From contig JACNJM010000161.1 of assembly GCA_014382605.1 (NCBI GenBank), positions 12,812 to 52,697 of the forward strand: DNA of 39,886 nt, written 5' to 3'. This document shows, one piece after another, positions 8,040-17,005 of this stretch; the first letter of the stretch is position 1, and every line of letters starts with the position of its first letter. The notes under the pieces are model-generated. The model was not told the DNA's origin. It searched no databases and saw nothing but the letters and a program-made list of their open reading frames with translations. This DNA is from Anaerolineae bacterium (GTDB lineage: Bacteria > Chloroflexota > Anaerolineae > Anaerolineales > UBA11858). The translations under genes and the position numbers were made by a program.

Positions 8040-9575
8040 ATGCAATTTTTATCCAAACGGCTCGATTATCTCTTCCGCTCAACCCGCGGGCTGGTTCTGA
8101 TTGCGATTGCCATGGTCGCATTAGTAACGGCTATTTGGGGTACTCTCTCTGGCCCAATGGTCGAGTGGGGTGTGCGAGATATAACAGTTAGCGTGTTGGG
8201 CATGGATCTGGTGCAGGCCGATCGCGAAGGTCGCATCATTATGCTTTACCACACCATCGCTATGACCATTGTGGCAATTGAAGTGTATTTTATGACCGAG
8301 ATGTTGCCCATGAAACGCCAGGAACAGGTGACCATTAATGCCACCATCACCGTGGGATACCTGACTGCGCTTGTCTTCGGGATGGGATTTGCCTATTTCG
8401 GGCATAATTTTGCCTTTCACGGGCTTTTCCTGGTGGGGCAATCGCTGGTTTTCTTTGCAGGGATTCTACTATCCGCAGCGCTATGGCCGTGGAAAAAAGA
8501 ATATCTCCTTGAAACCGATTCGCCCTATGCTCACACCAAGAAAGGCGTAGACCTTGAGCGTGCGGCCTTTTTCGTGATGGCTTTGGCTACTCTGCTCTCC
8601 GCGACCTTTGGCGCCGTAACCGGCTCTTATTGGGGCAACGGGCACGAAACTTTCCTCGGCGAAGACCTGATTCGTATGCCACATAAAACCGCCCTGCAAA
8701 AAGCCATAATTGGCCATCTGCATATTATGCTTACCCTAGTGGCGGTCGGCATCACCCTGATTGTTGGGCGTTGGATGAAATTCCAAGGCATTTTACACAA
8801 AATCGCCATGCCGCTGATGATTTTCGGCACGATTGTAATCACCTTCGGCGCTCTCTCGGTGGTCTGGCTTCCCTGGGCACATACTACCATCTATGTTGGC
8901 TCGGTCTTTGTGATGCTGGCGGCTTTGATGTACGTGATTTTTACATGGGACAAACTCATCAAAGACGGCACCGCCGGGATCGAGAAACCCAACTTTTTCC
9001 AAAAAATGGGCGCACTGCTACGCGATCCGCTCAAATTTGGCCCCGGCTGGCAAATGGTATTCATGAACTTCACTGTCAGTGGTGTGGGTATTTTCATGGC
9101 TGTCAAGCTGGATGAAATCTTCCGGGTGTGGCCCCACCGCGAGGAGCGCATTACCCTCACCGGGCACTGGCATATTTTGGCAGCTCTCATCGCCACGATC
9201 ATCCTGTTTTATTATATGGACCTCTCCAAAGTCCAGGGGAAATTACGCCAATGGGCGGGTTGGTTAATCATCATCATGTCTGATCTGGCATTCGGGGCAG
9301 CGACCATCTTCTCAATGAAGCGCCTATTTGTCGCTGAGAGTGAACAACAATCGCTTGTCAACACAATTATGCTGTTAATGGATATGGGGCTGGGGATTGT
9401 GCTGGTGATTTTGGCGATCTTCTTGCTTTGGCGGTTGTACGATCTCTTCCAAGATAAAGGATATTGGAACAAAGAATTTACCGCCGAAAAGAAACTGCGA
9501 GCCGAAACTGAACTTGAGGAAAATAAGCGCAAAATGGCCGAACTTGAGGCCACCCTCAAGGAGGTGTCCAAATGA
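8040..9575 (+). CDS. Polytopic heme-copper-oxidase-like membrane protein
   Basis: 511 aa, roughly 12 hydrophobic segments; His motifs LYHTIAM, YFGHNFAFHG, IGHLHIML, PWAHTTIYVG, TGHWHILAAL. RBS aaggag. Confidence 0.6.
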   Translation: MQFLSKRLDYLFRSTRGLVLIAIAMVALVTAIWGTLSGPMVEWGVRDITVSVLGMDLVQADREGRIIMLYHTIAMTIVAIEVYFMTEMLPMKRQEQVTINATITVGYLTALVFGMGFAYFGHNFAFHGLFLVGQSLVFFAGILLSAALWPWKKEYLLETDSPYAHTKKGVDLERAAFFVMALATLLSATFGAVTGSYWGNGHETFLGEDLIRMPHKTALQKAIIGHLHIMLTLVAVGITLIVGRWMKFQGILHKIAMPLMIFGTIVITFGALSVVWLPWAHTTIYVGSVFVMLAALMYVIFTWDKLIKDGTAGIEKPNFFQKMGALLRDPLKFGPGWQMVFMNFTVSGVGIFMAVKLDEIFRVWPHREERITLTGHWHILAALIATIILFYYMDLSKVQGKLRQWAGWLIIIMSDLAFGAATIFSMKRLFVAESEQQSLVNTIMLLMDMGLGIVLVILAIFLLWRLYDLFQDKGYWNKEFTAEKKLRAETELEENKRKMAELEATLKEVSK

Positions 9576-10651
9576 AATACGCCCTTAATATCAAAAAACT
9601 CTTGCAAAACGAAGAAGGATTTTTAACACAAAGTCGTGAAGAAACTGCGTTTTCTTTATTCGCTTTTGCGCCTGCGTGGCTGCGTAGTGGAATCGCGTTG
9701 CGCATCAGCATTCTGTTGATTTTGTTGCTTCTACCTGCCTGCGGTTCGGCCCCCAGCGTCAGTGCCATTGAGCCACCCTATATCGATACAGGTATCGACT
9801 CCAACGCGTGGGTAACTGTACCCGCAGGCGAATTCCCCTTCGGGCAACACGACCACATGAGCTATGTGGATGAATTTGAAATCATGGTCACCGATGTGAC
9901 TGTTGAACAATTTGCCAACTTCCTCAACGAAGCATTGGCAGCAGGCGAGATCCGTGTCGGCGAGTTTGAAGTTGAAGCCGGAGAAATACTCTGGCAAGAA
10001 GAAGGAGTCGGCGGTTACTACCCCGGCGACCCGTTTGACGGCTACAAGCACGAAGAAGAAATCAAAGCTGGCGAAAAACTCTATATGCCCCAGACCGAGG
10101 GCCTGCGACTGACCTACGACGGCAATACCTTTACAACCATGGAAGCCTACACAAACCACCCCATGACCATGGTGACCTGGTGGGGAGCGAATGCCTATTG
10201 TGAGTATTACGGCTACCGCCTGCCCCTCGAGGCAGAATGGGAAAAAGCCGCTCGCGGCACCGAATTGATAAACGAACGCGGTTTGCCCTTCCCGTGGGGC
10301 GATGAAATCCACGGCAACAATGCCAATTACTATTCCTCTTTCGACCTTTTTGAGCGTATGTTTGGCAAGTTAGGGAACACAACTCCGGTCGGCTTCTACA
10401 ATGGGCAAACCTACGACCTCGGTGAGGGCAGCTACGCCACGGAAGATTCAACCAGCCCCTATGGACTCTACGATATGGCGGGCAACGTCTGGCAGTGGAT
10501 GGGCGATGACTACCACGATCAGCATTACCGCTATATGCGCGGTGGCAGTTTCTACTCGTATGAAGTTGATCTGAGAGTCTGGAAGAATAACAGCGCCGGG
10601 CCACAATACTACAGCCCTGCGTTAGGTTTCCGCTGCGTACAAGACCAATAA
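9572..10651 (+). CDS. SUMF1/formylglycine-generating-enzyme-like lipoprotein
   Basis: Lipobox LLLLPACGS; TVEQFANFLNEAL...MTMVTWWGANAYCEYYGYRLPLEAEWEKAARG...YGLYDMAGNVWQWMGDDY...RGGSF...LGFRCV. Confidence 0.85.
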   Translation: MKYALNIKKLLQNEEGFLTQSREETAFSLFAFAPAWLRSGIALRISILLILLLLPACGSAPSVSAIEPPYIDTGIDSNAWVTVPAGEFPFGQHDHMSYVDEFEIMVTDVTVEQFANFLNEALAAGEIRVGEFEVEAGEILWQEEGVGGYYPGDPFDGYKHEEEIKAGEKLYMPQTEGLRLTYDGNTFTTMEAYTNHPMTMVTWWGANAYCEYYGYRLPLEAEWEKAARGTELINERGLPFPWGDEIHGNNANYYSSFDLFERMFGKLGNTTPVGFYNGQTYDLGEGSYATEDSTSPYGLYDMAGNVWQWMGDDYHDQHYRYMRGGSFYSYEVDLRVWKNNSAGPQYYSPALGFRCVQDQ

Positions 10652-10790
10652 ACAATGAACAAGGATTTGGGATCAGGTGTTTAGGGAGCAGTCCTGAATA
10701 CCTGATCCCCAAAACGGCGCCATACCAATTACCAACAATCCAAACCATTCTTTGTTATACTCATCTGACATCATTTCGAAGAGAGTACTT

Positions 10791-11645
10791 ATGGAAAAAC
10801 TAAAAGCCAAAGTTCGACTGTATTGGCCGCTTATCAAAAGCCTGCAAACCGCTCTGTTGCTCACAACCGGCCTGGCTGGATATATGAGCGCGCGCTGCCC
10901 GGTGACAACCATACCCACCATGCTTGGGCTGGGAATAAGCTTATTCCTTTCCATCAGCGGCAGCACCATACTCAATATGTGGTACGACCGTGATATTGAT
11001 GCCAAAATGGGGCGCACTGCAAAACGTCCACTGCCCGCCGGTTTGCTTACTCCCAAAGAAGCTCTGACCGCGGGCCTGTTGTTAGCACTCATCGGGGTTG
11101 GTATTGCCGCCGCTATGGATGCCATCTTTGGGCTGATTATCTTCGCAGGCCTGTTCTTTGATGTTGTTGTCTACACGATTTGGCTGAAGCGCAAAACAGC
11201 CTGGTCAATTGTGTGGGGTGGCATCTCCGGGGGAATGCCCATCCTCGCCGGGCGCGCCCTCGGCACCGGTACTATCGACTTGATCGGCATCGCCCTGATG
11301 CTGGCAATTCTCTTCTGGATTCCCACCCACATCCTGACGTTCAGCATCCGCTATCATACTGATTATCGGAAAGCGGGTGTGCCAACATTCCCATCTACCT
11401 ACGGATTCCAGTTCACTCGGGGCGTGATAGCGATTTCAAGCGTGCTGGCCGCGCTGGCTATGGGTGGAGCAGGGCTTGGCATCGGCATGGCCTGGGGCTA
11501 TTTACGCCTGATGGCGGTGCTTTCCGCCGGATTATTGGTTCTCGCCATCGCCACAATGGTTAATCCATCCGAGCGCGTCAATTTTGGCTTGTTCAAATAC
11601 GCATCCCTGTATATGCTTGGTTCCATGTTATTGGTAACATTATAA
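10791..11645 (+). CDS. UbiA-family prenyltransferase, heme O synthase (protoheme IX farnesyltransferase)-like
   Basis: GSTILNMWYDRDIDAKMGRTAKRPLPAGLLTPKEAL is the CtaB/CyoE signature; second region RYHTDYRKAGVPTFPSTYG. Confidence 0.8.
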   Translation: MEKLKAKVRLYWPLIKSLQTALLLTTGLAGYMSARCPVTTIPTMLGLGISLFLSISGSTILNMWYDRDIDAKMGRTAKRPLPAGLLTPKEALTAGLLLALIGVGIAAAMDAIFGLIIFAGLFFDVVVYTIWLKRKTAWSIVWGGISGGMPILAGRALGTGTIDLIGIALMLAILFWIPTHILTFSIRYHTDYRKAGVPTFPSTYGFQFTRGVIAISSVLAALAMGGAGLGIGMAWGYLRLMAVLSAGLLVLAIATMVNPSERVNFGLFKYASLYMLGSMLLVTL

Positions 11646-11679
11646 AATACCATCGCCGGACTTCATCGAAGAATTCACC

Positions 11680-11720
11680 AAGCGTGGAACGTTATCCAAA
11701 AATTACGTTCCACGCTTTTT
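11680..11720 (+). terminator. Intrinsic terminator
   Basis: aagcgtggaacgt (11680-11692) / acgttccacgctt (11705-11717) followed by ttt. Confidence 0.75.
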
Positions 11721-11751
11721 GCAAATTTCAATAATAGATTGGAGAAACTTC

Positions 11752-12357
11752 ATGAAACAGATTTCCATCCTCGACCGAATTTTGCTGCTCGCCACGGGGC
11801 TGCTGGCTGCCTATCAGATCATCGTCGGCGTAGAAGGCGCCAGCACGCTGGCTCAAACCAGTTTCACAATTACCTTTGGGGTTTTACTGGTCGCCGGATT
11901 ACTGCTGATTATTCTCGGATTCGAAGCTCTTGACAGCCCAGTGGTGGTCATTGTCTCAACGTTAATTCCATTAAGCCTTTCAATAGGGTTAGTCACAAAA
12001 TATTTCGCTGAATTTACGATCCCCTATTTGATCTTCGCCATTGTGGGCCTGCTTGCCATCATCATTACGCGCTACAAAACCCCAGGCAAAGCTGCTGTCA
12101 TGGTATTGATGGTCGTCCACGGCATTTCCGGGCTGCTAATCTTTAGTTTACCGATTGTACTGGCCTTACGCGGCGTTACCAACGGCGGCTTTGCTCTGGT
12201 TGGTGTGGGCGGCGGGCTGATCGGCATCGGCGGGATGCTGCTTTCATTTCTCAAAGCTGGTAAACCGATTCTCTCGCGAGATATAATTCTCACGGTGTTA
12301 CCGGGCCTGCTGCTCCTGATGACAGCTGCATTTGTAGCCGGTTTTGCGTTGGGATAA
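11752..12357 (+). CDS. Hypothetical polytopic membrane protein (paralogue of 7308..7934)
   Basis: ISILDRILLLATGLLAAYQI...GVGGGLIGIGGMLLSFLKAGKPI...LLLLMTAAF; start chosen by RBS ggagaaa. Confidence 0.65.
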   Translation: MKQISILDRILLLATGLLAAYQIIVGVEGASTLAQTSFTITFGVLLVAGLLLIILGFEALDSPVVVIVSTLIPLSLSIGLVTKYFAEFTIPYLIFAIVGLLAIIITRYKTPGKAAVMVLMVVHGISGLLIFSLPIVLALRGVTNGGFALVGVGGGLIGIGGMLLSFLKAGKPILSRDIILTVLPGLLLLMTAAFVAGFALG

Positions 12358-12465
12358 ATATCACGCTCGAATAGTATCAATCCCACTATGGGGCAGCCCT
12401 TCAACGATTATATACTGTTCTCAGACTTCCGTAATTCATAGAATCCAGTATCAGGAGAAAATATA

Positions 12466-13128
12466 ATGGGCAAATTCTTACGTTTCATCGGCATTTTATT
12501 CATGAGCCTAACCGCGGCCTTCACCGTGCTGGGCGGCGTGGGTACCACCTGTGTGGCCCTGGGTGCAGAAAAATATGACACGATGGCCGGGATCGTACCG
12601 TTCAAATGGCTGTATGTGCTCTATGTGATTGTCACCCTTGCCATCGGGATTATGGGCATCCGCGCTGTGATCTTGCTCATCAAAGGCCGCACCAACGCCT
12701 ACCGCTACAGCATGATCGCCCTCGTCGCCGGGATCATTGTCGGGGGTATCCACATGGCAACCTCACGGGCGCTGCGCGGCTCATCCATGCCGGTGGATGC
12801 CGTGGTCTACACCACCGTGCTGACCTTCCTCATTTTCCTGATCTTCAAAATCCCCGGCGTGTGGAAACTTGTCGATTTCAGCAAAGCCAAAGGCAACACC
12901 AACGATGTCGGCGGCGGGCTGGCGGCGATTGTAATGGGCGGCTTGGCCCTGAGCATTCAACTCTGGATGGCGCCCACGCACACCCTGAGTGGCATCAACT
13001 ATGGCGATGCTTTCCACACCCCGATGATGCTCATCGGCTGGGCGTTGATGCTGCTGGGCATAGGATTGCTGGCGCGTGCCATCTGGAAGCCCGCCCTAAT
13101 TGCTAATCCTGCTCTCGCATCTACATAA
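12466..13128 (+). CDS. Hypothetical polytopic membrane protein
   Basis: 220 aa, about six hydrophobic segments; RBS aggag upstream. Confidence 0.6.
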   Translation: MGKFLRFIGILFMSLTAAFTVLGGVGTTCVALGAEKYDTMAGIVPFKWLYVLYVIVTLAIGIMGIRAVILLIKGRTNAYRYSMIALVAGIIVGGIHMATSRALRGSSMPVDAVVYTTVLTFLIFLIFKIPGVWKLVDFSKAKGNTNDVGGGLAAIVMGGLALSIQLWMAPTHTLSGINYGDAFHTPMMLIGWALMLLGIGLLARAIWKPALIANPALAST

Positions 13129-13298
13129 ATCCCGCTTTATCCTGGGCAAATGTTGGGATATGGTTCAATTTGATAAATAAACGATAGGGATTCCTCCCTG
13201 CGATCGGAATCACATAGGCCAACACTTCAGAAAGTGTCCACACATTTTTGAACCATCCCCAAAGGCCATAGAATTTCTAGTATCGGAGGGTACTATTT

Positions 13299-13327
13299 AG
13301 CCCTGAAGCAGCGCTTTAGGGCTTTTT
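13299..13327 (+). terminator. Intrinsic terminator
   Basis: agccctgaag-cagc-gctttagggct then ttttt. Confidence 0.65.
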
Positions 13328-13392
13328 CATAGGATATCGTGAGATGCTATAATATTGCCTACGCGTGTTGCACCATCAGCCGCTATTAAAAA

Positions 13393-13866
13393 ATGGAATC
13401 CAAAATTAAAATAACGTTGCCTGCCTTATTATCCTTTCTTCAATCCCAACGCGGGGAATTGAAAAAAAGCCGCTTCAAAATATGGTTGCGCGCCTTTTTA
13501 TTCGTTCAATTTTCTGCCATTTTTGGTATGTATTTTGTTCGCGATATTGCAGCGGGATATTTTACATGGGACAAGGTTGTTTTCTTTATTCTTATTTTTA
13601 TCCCCATAGGCTTTCTAATGAGCTATATTGTGCCGATGAAAGCAAATCTCGAAGTTCGGGCAGTCACGTTATCTCTGGATAAAGTATATCTTTTCTTGAT
13701 TTGGTTTTTGGTGGTTATAAAATTGCTTGCTAGTTATTATTATCATGTAGAAACGATTGCCGATGTGATTATGTGCATCATTTTGGGCATCATGGGGGGG
13801 CGTTTGGGCGGCATTGGAATTCGAGTGCGCAGGCTCAAAATCAAATATCTCTTTATCACAGGATAA
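13393..13866 (+). CDS. Hypothetical membrane protein
   Basis: 157 aa with about four hydrophobic segments. Confidence 0.5.
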   Translation: MESKIKITLPALLSFLQSQRGELKKSRFKIWLRAFLFVQFSAIFGMYFVRDIAAGYFTWDKVVFFILIFIPIGFLMSYIVPMKANLEVRAVTLSLDKVYLFLIWFLVVIKLLASYYYHVETIADVIMCIILGIMGGRLGGIGIRVRRLKIKYLFITG

Positions 13867-13877
13867 AAGGAAAAATC

Positions 13878-14267
13878 ATGGAGAAAACTTTTTTTGTCAT
13901 CGGAACTCTATTCTCAGGACTGGCGGTTGCCGCGGGCGCGTTTGGCGCGCATGGCTTAAAGAATATCGTCTCTGCCGAGCGGCTGATCACTTGGGAAAAA
14001 GCGGTACGCTACCAGATGTATCACGGACTGGCGTTGATGCTGATTGCCTGGGCAATTACACAATGGTGGAACCAGACCAATACCCTGCAAGCCGGGGGCT
14101 GGTTCTTCATCATCGGGACGCTGCTATTTTCAGGAAGTCTCTATTATCTAGTGTTTAACGGAAGTCTGGATTTGAACGGAATCAGCCTGGGGCTGGTGAC
14201 TCCTGTAGGGGGCGTGTTCTTCGTCCTGGGGTGGTTGGCGCTGATGATCGCCGCCTGGCGCGGGTAA
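13878..14267 (+). CDS. DUF423 family membrane protein
   Basis: MEKTFFVIGTLFSGLAVAAGAFGAHGLKNIVSAERLITWEKAVRYQMYHGLALMLIAW. Confidence 0.85.
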   Translation: MEKTFFVIGTLFSGLAVAAGAFGAHGLKNIVSAERLITWEKAVRYQMYHGLALMLIAWAITQWWNQTNTLQAGGWFFIIGTLLFSGSLYYLVFNGSLDLNGISLGLVTPVGGVFFVLGWLALMIAAWRG

Positions 14268-14284
14268 CCCGCATAGAACACCGA

Positions 14285-15058
14285 TCACCCAAATTTAACG
14301 GATCTCGCGAACGCAAGAATAACCCAAAATAATAAGGTCAGTCCGCCTATCAGAGCCGGGGACCAAAGTCCGGCGTAGATGGCGCTTAGCACGGTTCCCA
14401 ACGCCATCACGCCAAAACCCCATACAGCCCAACTTTCGCTCAGTATCGCCGTATCTTTTTGGAGAATGCGGCGGTTGATTTTTAGATAGAGCCAGATCGT
14501 GACGAAGGTCGTCAGCCACCAGCCCCAGAAATTTTGCAGGGGAATACCAAAATAGGCTCCGGGCTGATCCCAGACCCAATGGCTGCGGTAAACCATCACC
14601 GGGTCAAGCACCAAATCCCAGGAGAGCATGATCCCACCGGTCACGGCTGCCCACACCGGGGCGCGCCAGCGAGCATCCACGCTCTGAGGCAAAATCCGCT
14701 CGGCAATCACATAGGCCGGATACATCATATAAAACCACACCATCGGAATCACGTAAGGCACCAATCCGAGAAAGAGCGGCCCTAAATTATCATTATAGTG
14801 ATACTGCCCAAATATCAGGCCAGTGGCGACGCCCATGCTTTCGGCGAATAAGGTCATCACCGTTGTCAGGAGCACCAGCAGCGCGGCGCGGGCTTTACCT
14901 TCCCGCTGAATAGCGTGCAATAGCGAGAAGGCAAAAGCCAATACTGGATGCAGAAAAAAGGCCCAAAGCTGGAAATGATAACCGGCAAACAGGCGGGCGT
15001 AGATGTAGACGGTGAGGGCGGTATAGGCCCAGAAGAAGGCTAATGTGAGGCGGCGCAT
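14285..15058 (-). CDS. Carotenoid biosynthesis protein (DUF422/CruF-like)
   Basis: 257 aa, polytopic; TLFAESMGVATGLIFGQYHYNDNLGPLFLGLVPYVIPMVWFYMMYPAYVIAERIL. Confidence 0.75.
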   Translation of the reverse strand: MRRLTLAFFWAYTALTVYIYARLFAGYHFQLWAFFLHPVLAFAFSLLHAIQREGKARAALLVLLTTVMTLFAESMGVATGLIFGQYHYNDNLGPLFLGLVPYVIPMVWFYMMYPAYVIAERILPQSVDARWRAPVWAAVTGGIMLSWDLVLDPVMVYRSHWVWDQPGAYFGIPLQNFWGWWLTTFVTIWLYLKINRRILQKDTAILSESWAVWGFGVMALGTVLSAIYAGLWSPALIGGLTLLFWVILAFARSVKFG

Positions 15059-15060
15059 GG

Positions 15061-15975
15061 TTAGTTCAAAATTTCAATATTCGGCTCAAGGGGGATACGC
15101 TCGATTAAATCAAGAAAATCGGCGGGGGTCGCTTCGCCCTGGGGTTTGTCCATCAAAGCCAGCAAAGTGGCTTCCATCACGTTGGTGCCAAAGCTGCGGC
15201 CTTCAAAACGCGGCGTGGTAGTGACCAGCATGTGCAGATTGCGATCGCGCAATTCTTCCACATTTTTTGCTGTGGTCGTATTGGTTAGCACGATTTTCCC
15301 TGTAAGATCGTCGGGCATGTGGGCGCGGATGGAGACAAAATCGCCTGCCAGGATATCGGCTTCCTGGTAGTATTTCTCCCAACGCGGCTGCGGAGGTTGG
15401 TCTTGCGCCGAACCGAGGGGGTAGAACCATTTGAAGGGCATTTGAGTAATGATGGGCAGCAAAAGCGCCGCAATGATGCGTACGCCCGCCAATGAACGAA
15501 TTGGGATCGGTATTCCCAGCGAAAACATGAGATCGCAGAAGGTGGCCTCACAACCCGCGTTGACCAGGGCTTCGGCCATTACATAGCGATCAACGGCATT
15601 GGTTTTCAGAGCTTTCATGCCGCGCAGAGTTTTGCCCTCGGTATTGAGATGCGCTTCGAGCGCGGCCAGCGCGCGTTTCACCAGCAGGCCCTTTACAGCA
15701 TTGCCATCCCCAATTTTGCTGATTTTGACCGCATCACGAATATATTTAACTTCGCGAAAATAATAACGCCGCTTACCTACGCCAAGATAAAACTCCAGGC
15801 CGCCAACGCCAAAAGCATCCACTTTGCCATCGTAGAATTTATACATCTCAATGGCTTTCTTGAGATCACCATTCATTCCCTGACGAGAAAGCTCAATGGG
15901 TTGACCGAGAAGTTCGGTTTGGGTTGTATGGTCGCGCCCTGCTGACCCCACGCTAATCGAGAGAACTTTTTTCAT
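15061..15975 (-). CDS. Conserved hypothetical protein
   Basis: Start at MKKVLSISVGSAGRDHTTQTELLGQPIEL (15975), RBS aggagc; soluble protein. Confidence 0.6.
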   Translation of the reverse strand: MKKVLSISVGSAGRDHTTQTELLGQPIELSRQGMNGDLKKAIEMYKFYDGKVDAFGVGGLEFYLGVGKRRYYFREVKYIRDAVKISKIGDGNAVKGLLVKRALAALEAHLNTEGKTLRGMKALKTNAVDRYVMAEALVNAGCEATFCDLMFSLGIPIPIRSLAGVRIIAALLLPIITQMPFKWFYPLGSAQDQPPQPRWEKYYQEADILAGDFVSIRAHMPDDLTGKIVLTNTTTAKNVEELRDRNLHMLVTTTPRFEGRSFGTNVMEATLLALMDKPQGEATPADFLDLIERIPLEPNIEILN

Positions 15976-16054
15976 TTTGTTGCTCCTAAGTTTTGTGAGT
16001 ATGCTGTGCGATAAATAACCCGCAAACAACGCTCGGGGTACGGGAGAGAAATGA

Positions 16055-16092
16055 TAACAAAAAAGCTGAGCAACTGCCCAGCTTTTTTGTTA
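16055..16092 (-). terminator. Intrinsic terminator downstream of the ccm operon
   Basis: taacaaaaaagctg / cagcttttttgtta 14-bp arms, 10-nt loop. Confidence 0.75.
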
Positions 16093-16106
16093 GTGTTTTA
16101 GAAAAT

Positions 16107-16250
16107 TTATTGCTCGATTTCTTGCAGCAATTCCAAATCTTTTTTCAGGCTTCGAAAACGCGTGAAGAAACTCGCCAGGTAAACGCCCAGCACAACGGCC
16201 AAAACGGCGTATCCGGCGATCATGTAGGTAAAGGTATCGGGAGTAGTCAT
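16107..16250 (-). CDS. ccmD: CcmD-like small membrane protein (47 aa, absent from the ORF track)
   Basis: Hand translation: MTTPDTFTYMIAGYAVLAVVLGVYLASFFTRFRSLKKDLELLQEIEQ*. One TM plus basic/coiled tail, immediately after ccmC. Confidence 0.75.
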   Translation of the reverse strand: MTTPDTFTYMIAGYAVLAVVLGVYLASFFTRFRSLKKDLELLQEIEQ

Positions 16251-16268
16251 GTGTTGCTCCAATCGCCA

Positions 16269-16967
16269 TCAGGCGGTAATTTTTAGACGTAATTCTTCCA
16301 CTTTGGCAGCCAGTTTGCCCATGCGCACGCGATGCCAGAAGAGATCAACAAAGAGCACCGAGAAGGTGAACAAGCTAAAGAAAAACGCGGTTTTCATCGG
16401 GCCAGTCATACTGAAGGAGCCTTCGGCGCCGGGATCGCTATTGCCGACCACAACCGGGTGGATGGTGCGCAACATGCGAATGGAAATAAATGTCAGCGGG
16501 ACGCTGACGAAGCCCAAAACAGCGTAGACAGCCCCAAAACGGGCGCGGCGGTCGGGGTCATCGATGCCCTGACGCAGCATCATATAGGCAGCATAAATCA
16601 GTTCGACGATGGTTGCTGTGGTGAGGCGGGGATCCCAGGTCCACCAGGTATTCCAGATCGGGCGCGCCCAGATAGAACCCATGATAATAGCTATGAAGAA
16701 GAAGATCAGGCTAATTTCAATGGCAGCCAGCCCCATGATGTCGTATTTGCGCTCTCCTTTGATCAGATAAAACACACCCACAACGGCAGCCACTAAAAAT
16801 CCAAGCATGCCGACCCAAGCCGTCGCTACGTGGAAATAGAATACTTTTTGTACCGCGCCCATCGTGCGTTCCATCGGCGCATAGAAAAATACCAGAAATA
16901 CAGAAACAACGAAAAGGATTGCCGTAAGGGTATCCAAAATATTAAGCCAACGAGGTTTTTGTTCCAT
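16269..16967 (-). CDS. ccmC: Heme exporter/cytochrome c assembly protein CcmC
   Basis: 232 aa; AVQKVFYFHVATAWVGMLGF...GSIWARPIWNTWWTWDPRLTT (WWD domain). Confidence 0.9.
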   Translation of the reverse strand: MEQKPRWLNILDTLTAILFVVSVFLVFFYAPMERTMGAVQKVFYFHVATAWVGMLGFLVAAVVGVFYLIKGERKYDIMGLAAIEISLIFFFIAIIMGSIWARPIWNTWWTWDPRLTTATIVELIYAAYMMLRQGIDDPDRRARFGAVYAVLGFVSVPLTFISIRMLRTIHPVVVGNSDPGAEGSFSMTGPMKTAFFFSLFTFSVLFVDLFWHRVRMGKLAAKVEELRLKITA

Positions 16968-17005
16968 AAAAAGAATCTCCTATAACTTTAGCTGCTTGTA
17001 GTCAT

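Noticed and set aside
9731-10312. 193-aa minus-strand ORF
   Set aside because: Antisense to the SUMF1-like gene, no domain or RBS support.
10663-10712. Palindrome tttgggatcaggtgtttagg/cctgaatacctgatccccaaa as a regulatory element
   Set aside because: Imperfect arms and position after the SUMF1-like stop fit a terminator or dispersed repeat; no specific regulatory support.
10131-10748. 205-aa minus-strand ORF
   Set aside because: Antisense to the SUMF1-like gene and intergenic repeat; Arg/Ser/Cys-rich low-complexity translation.
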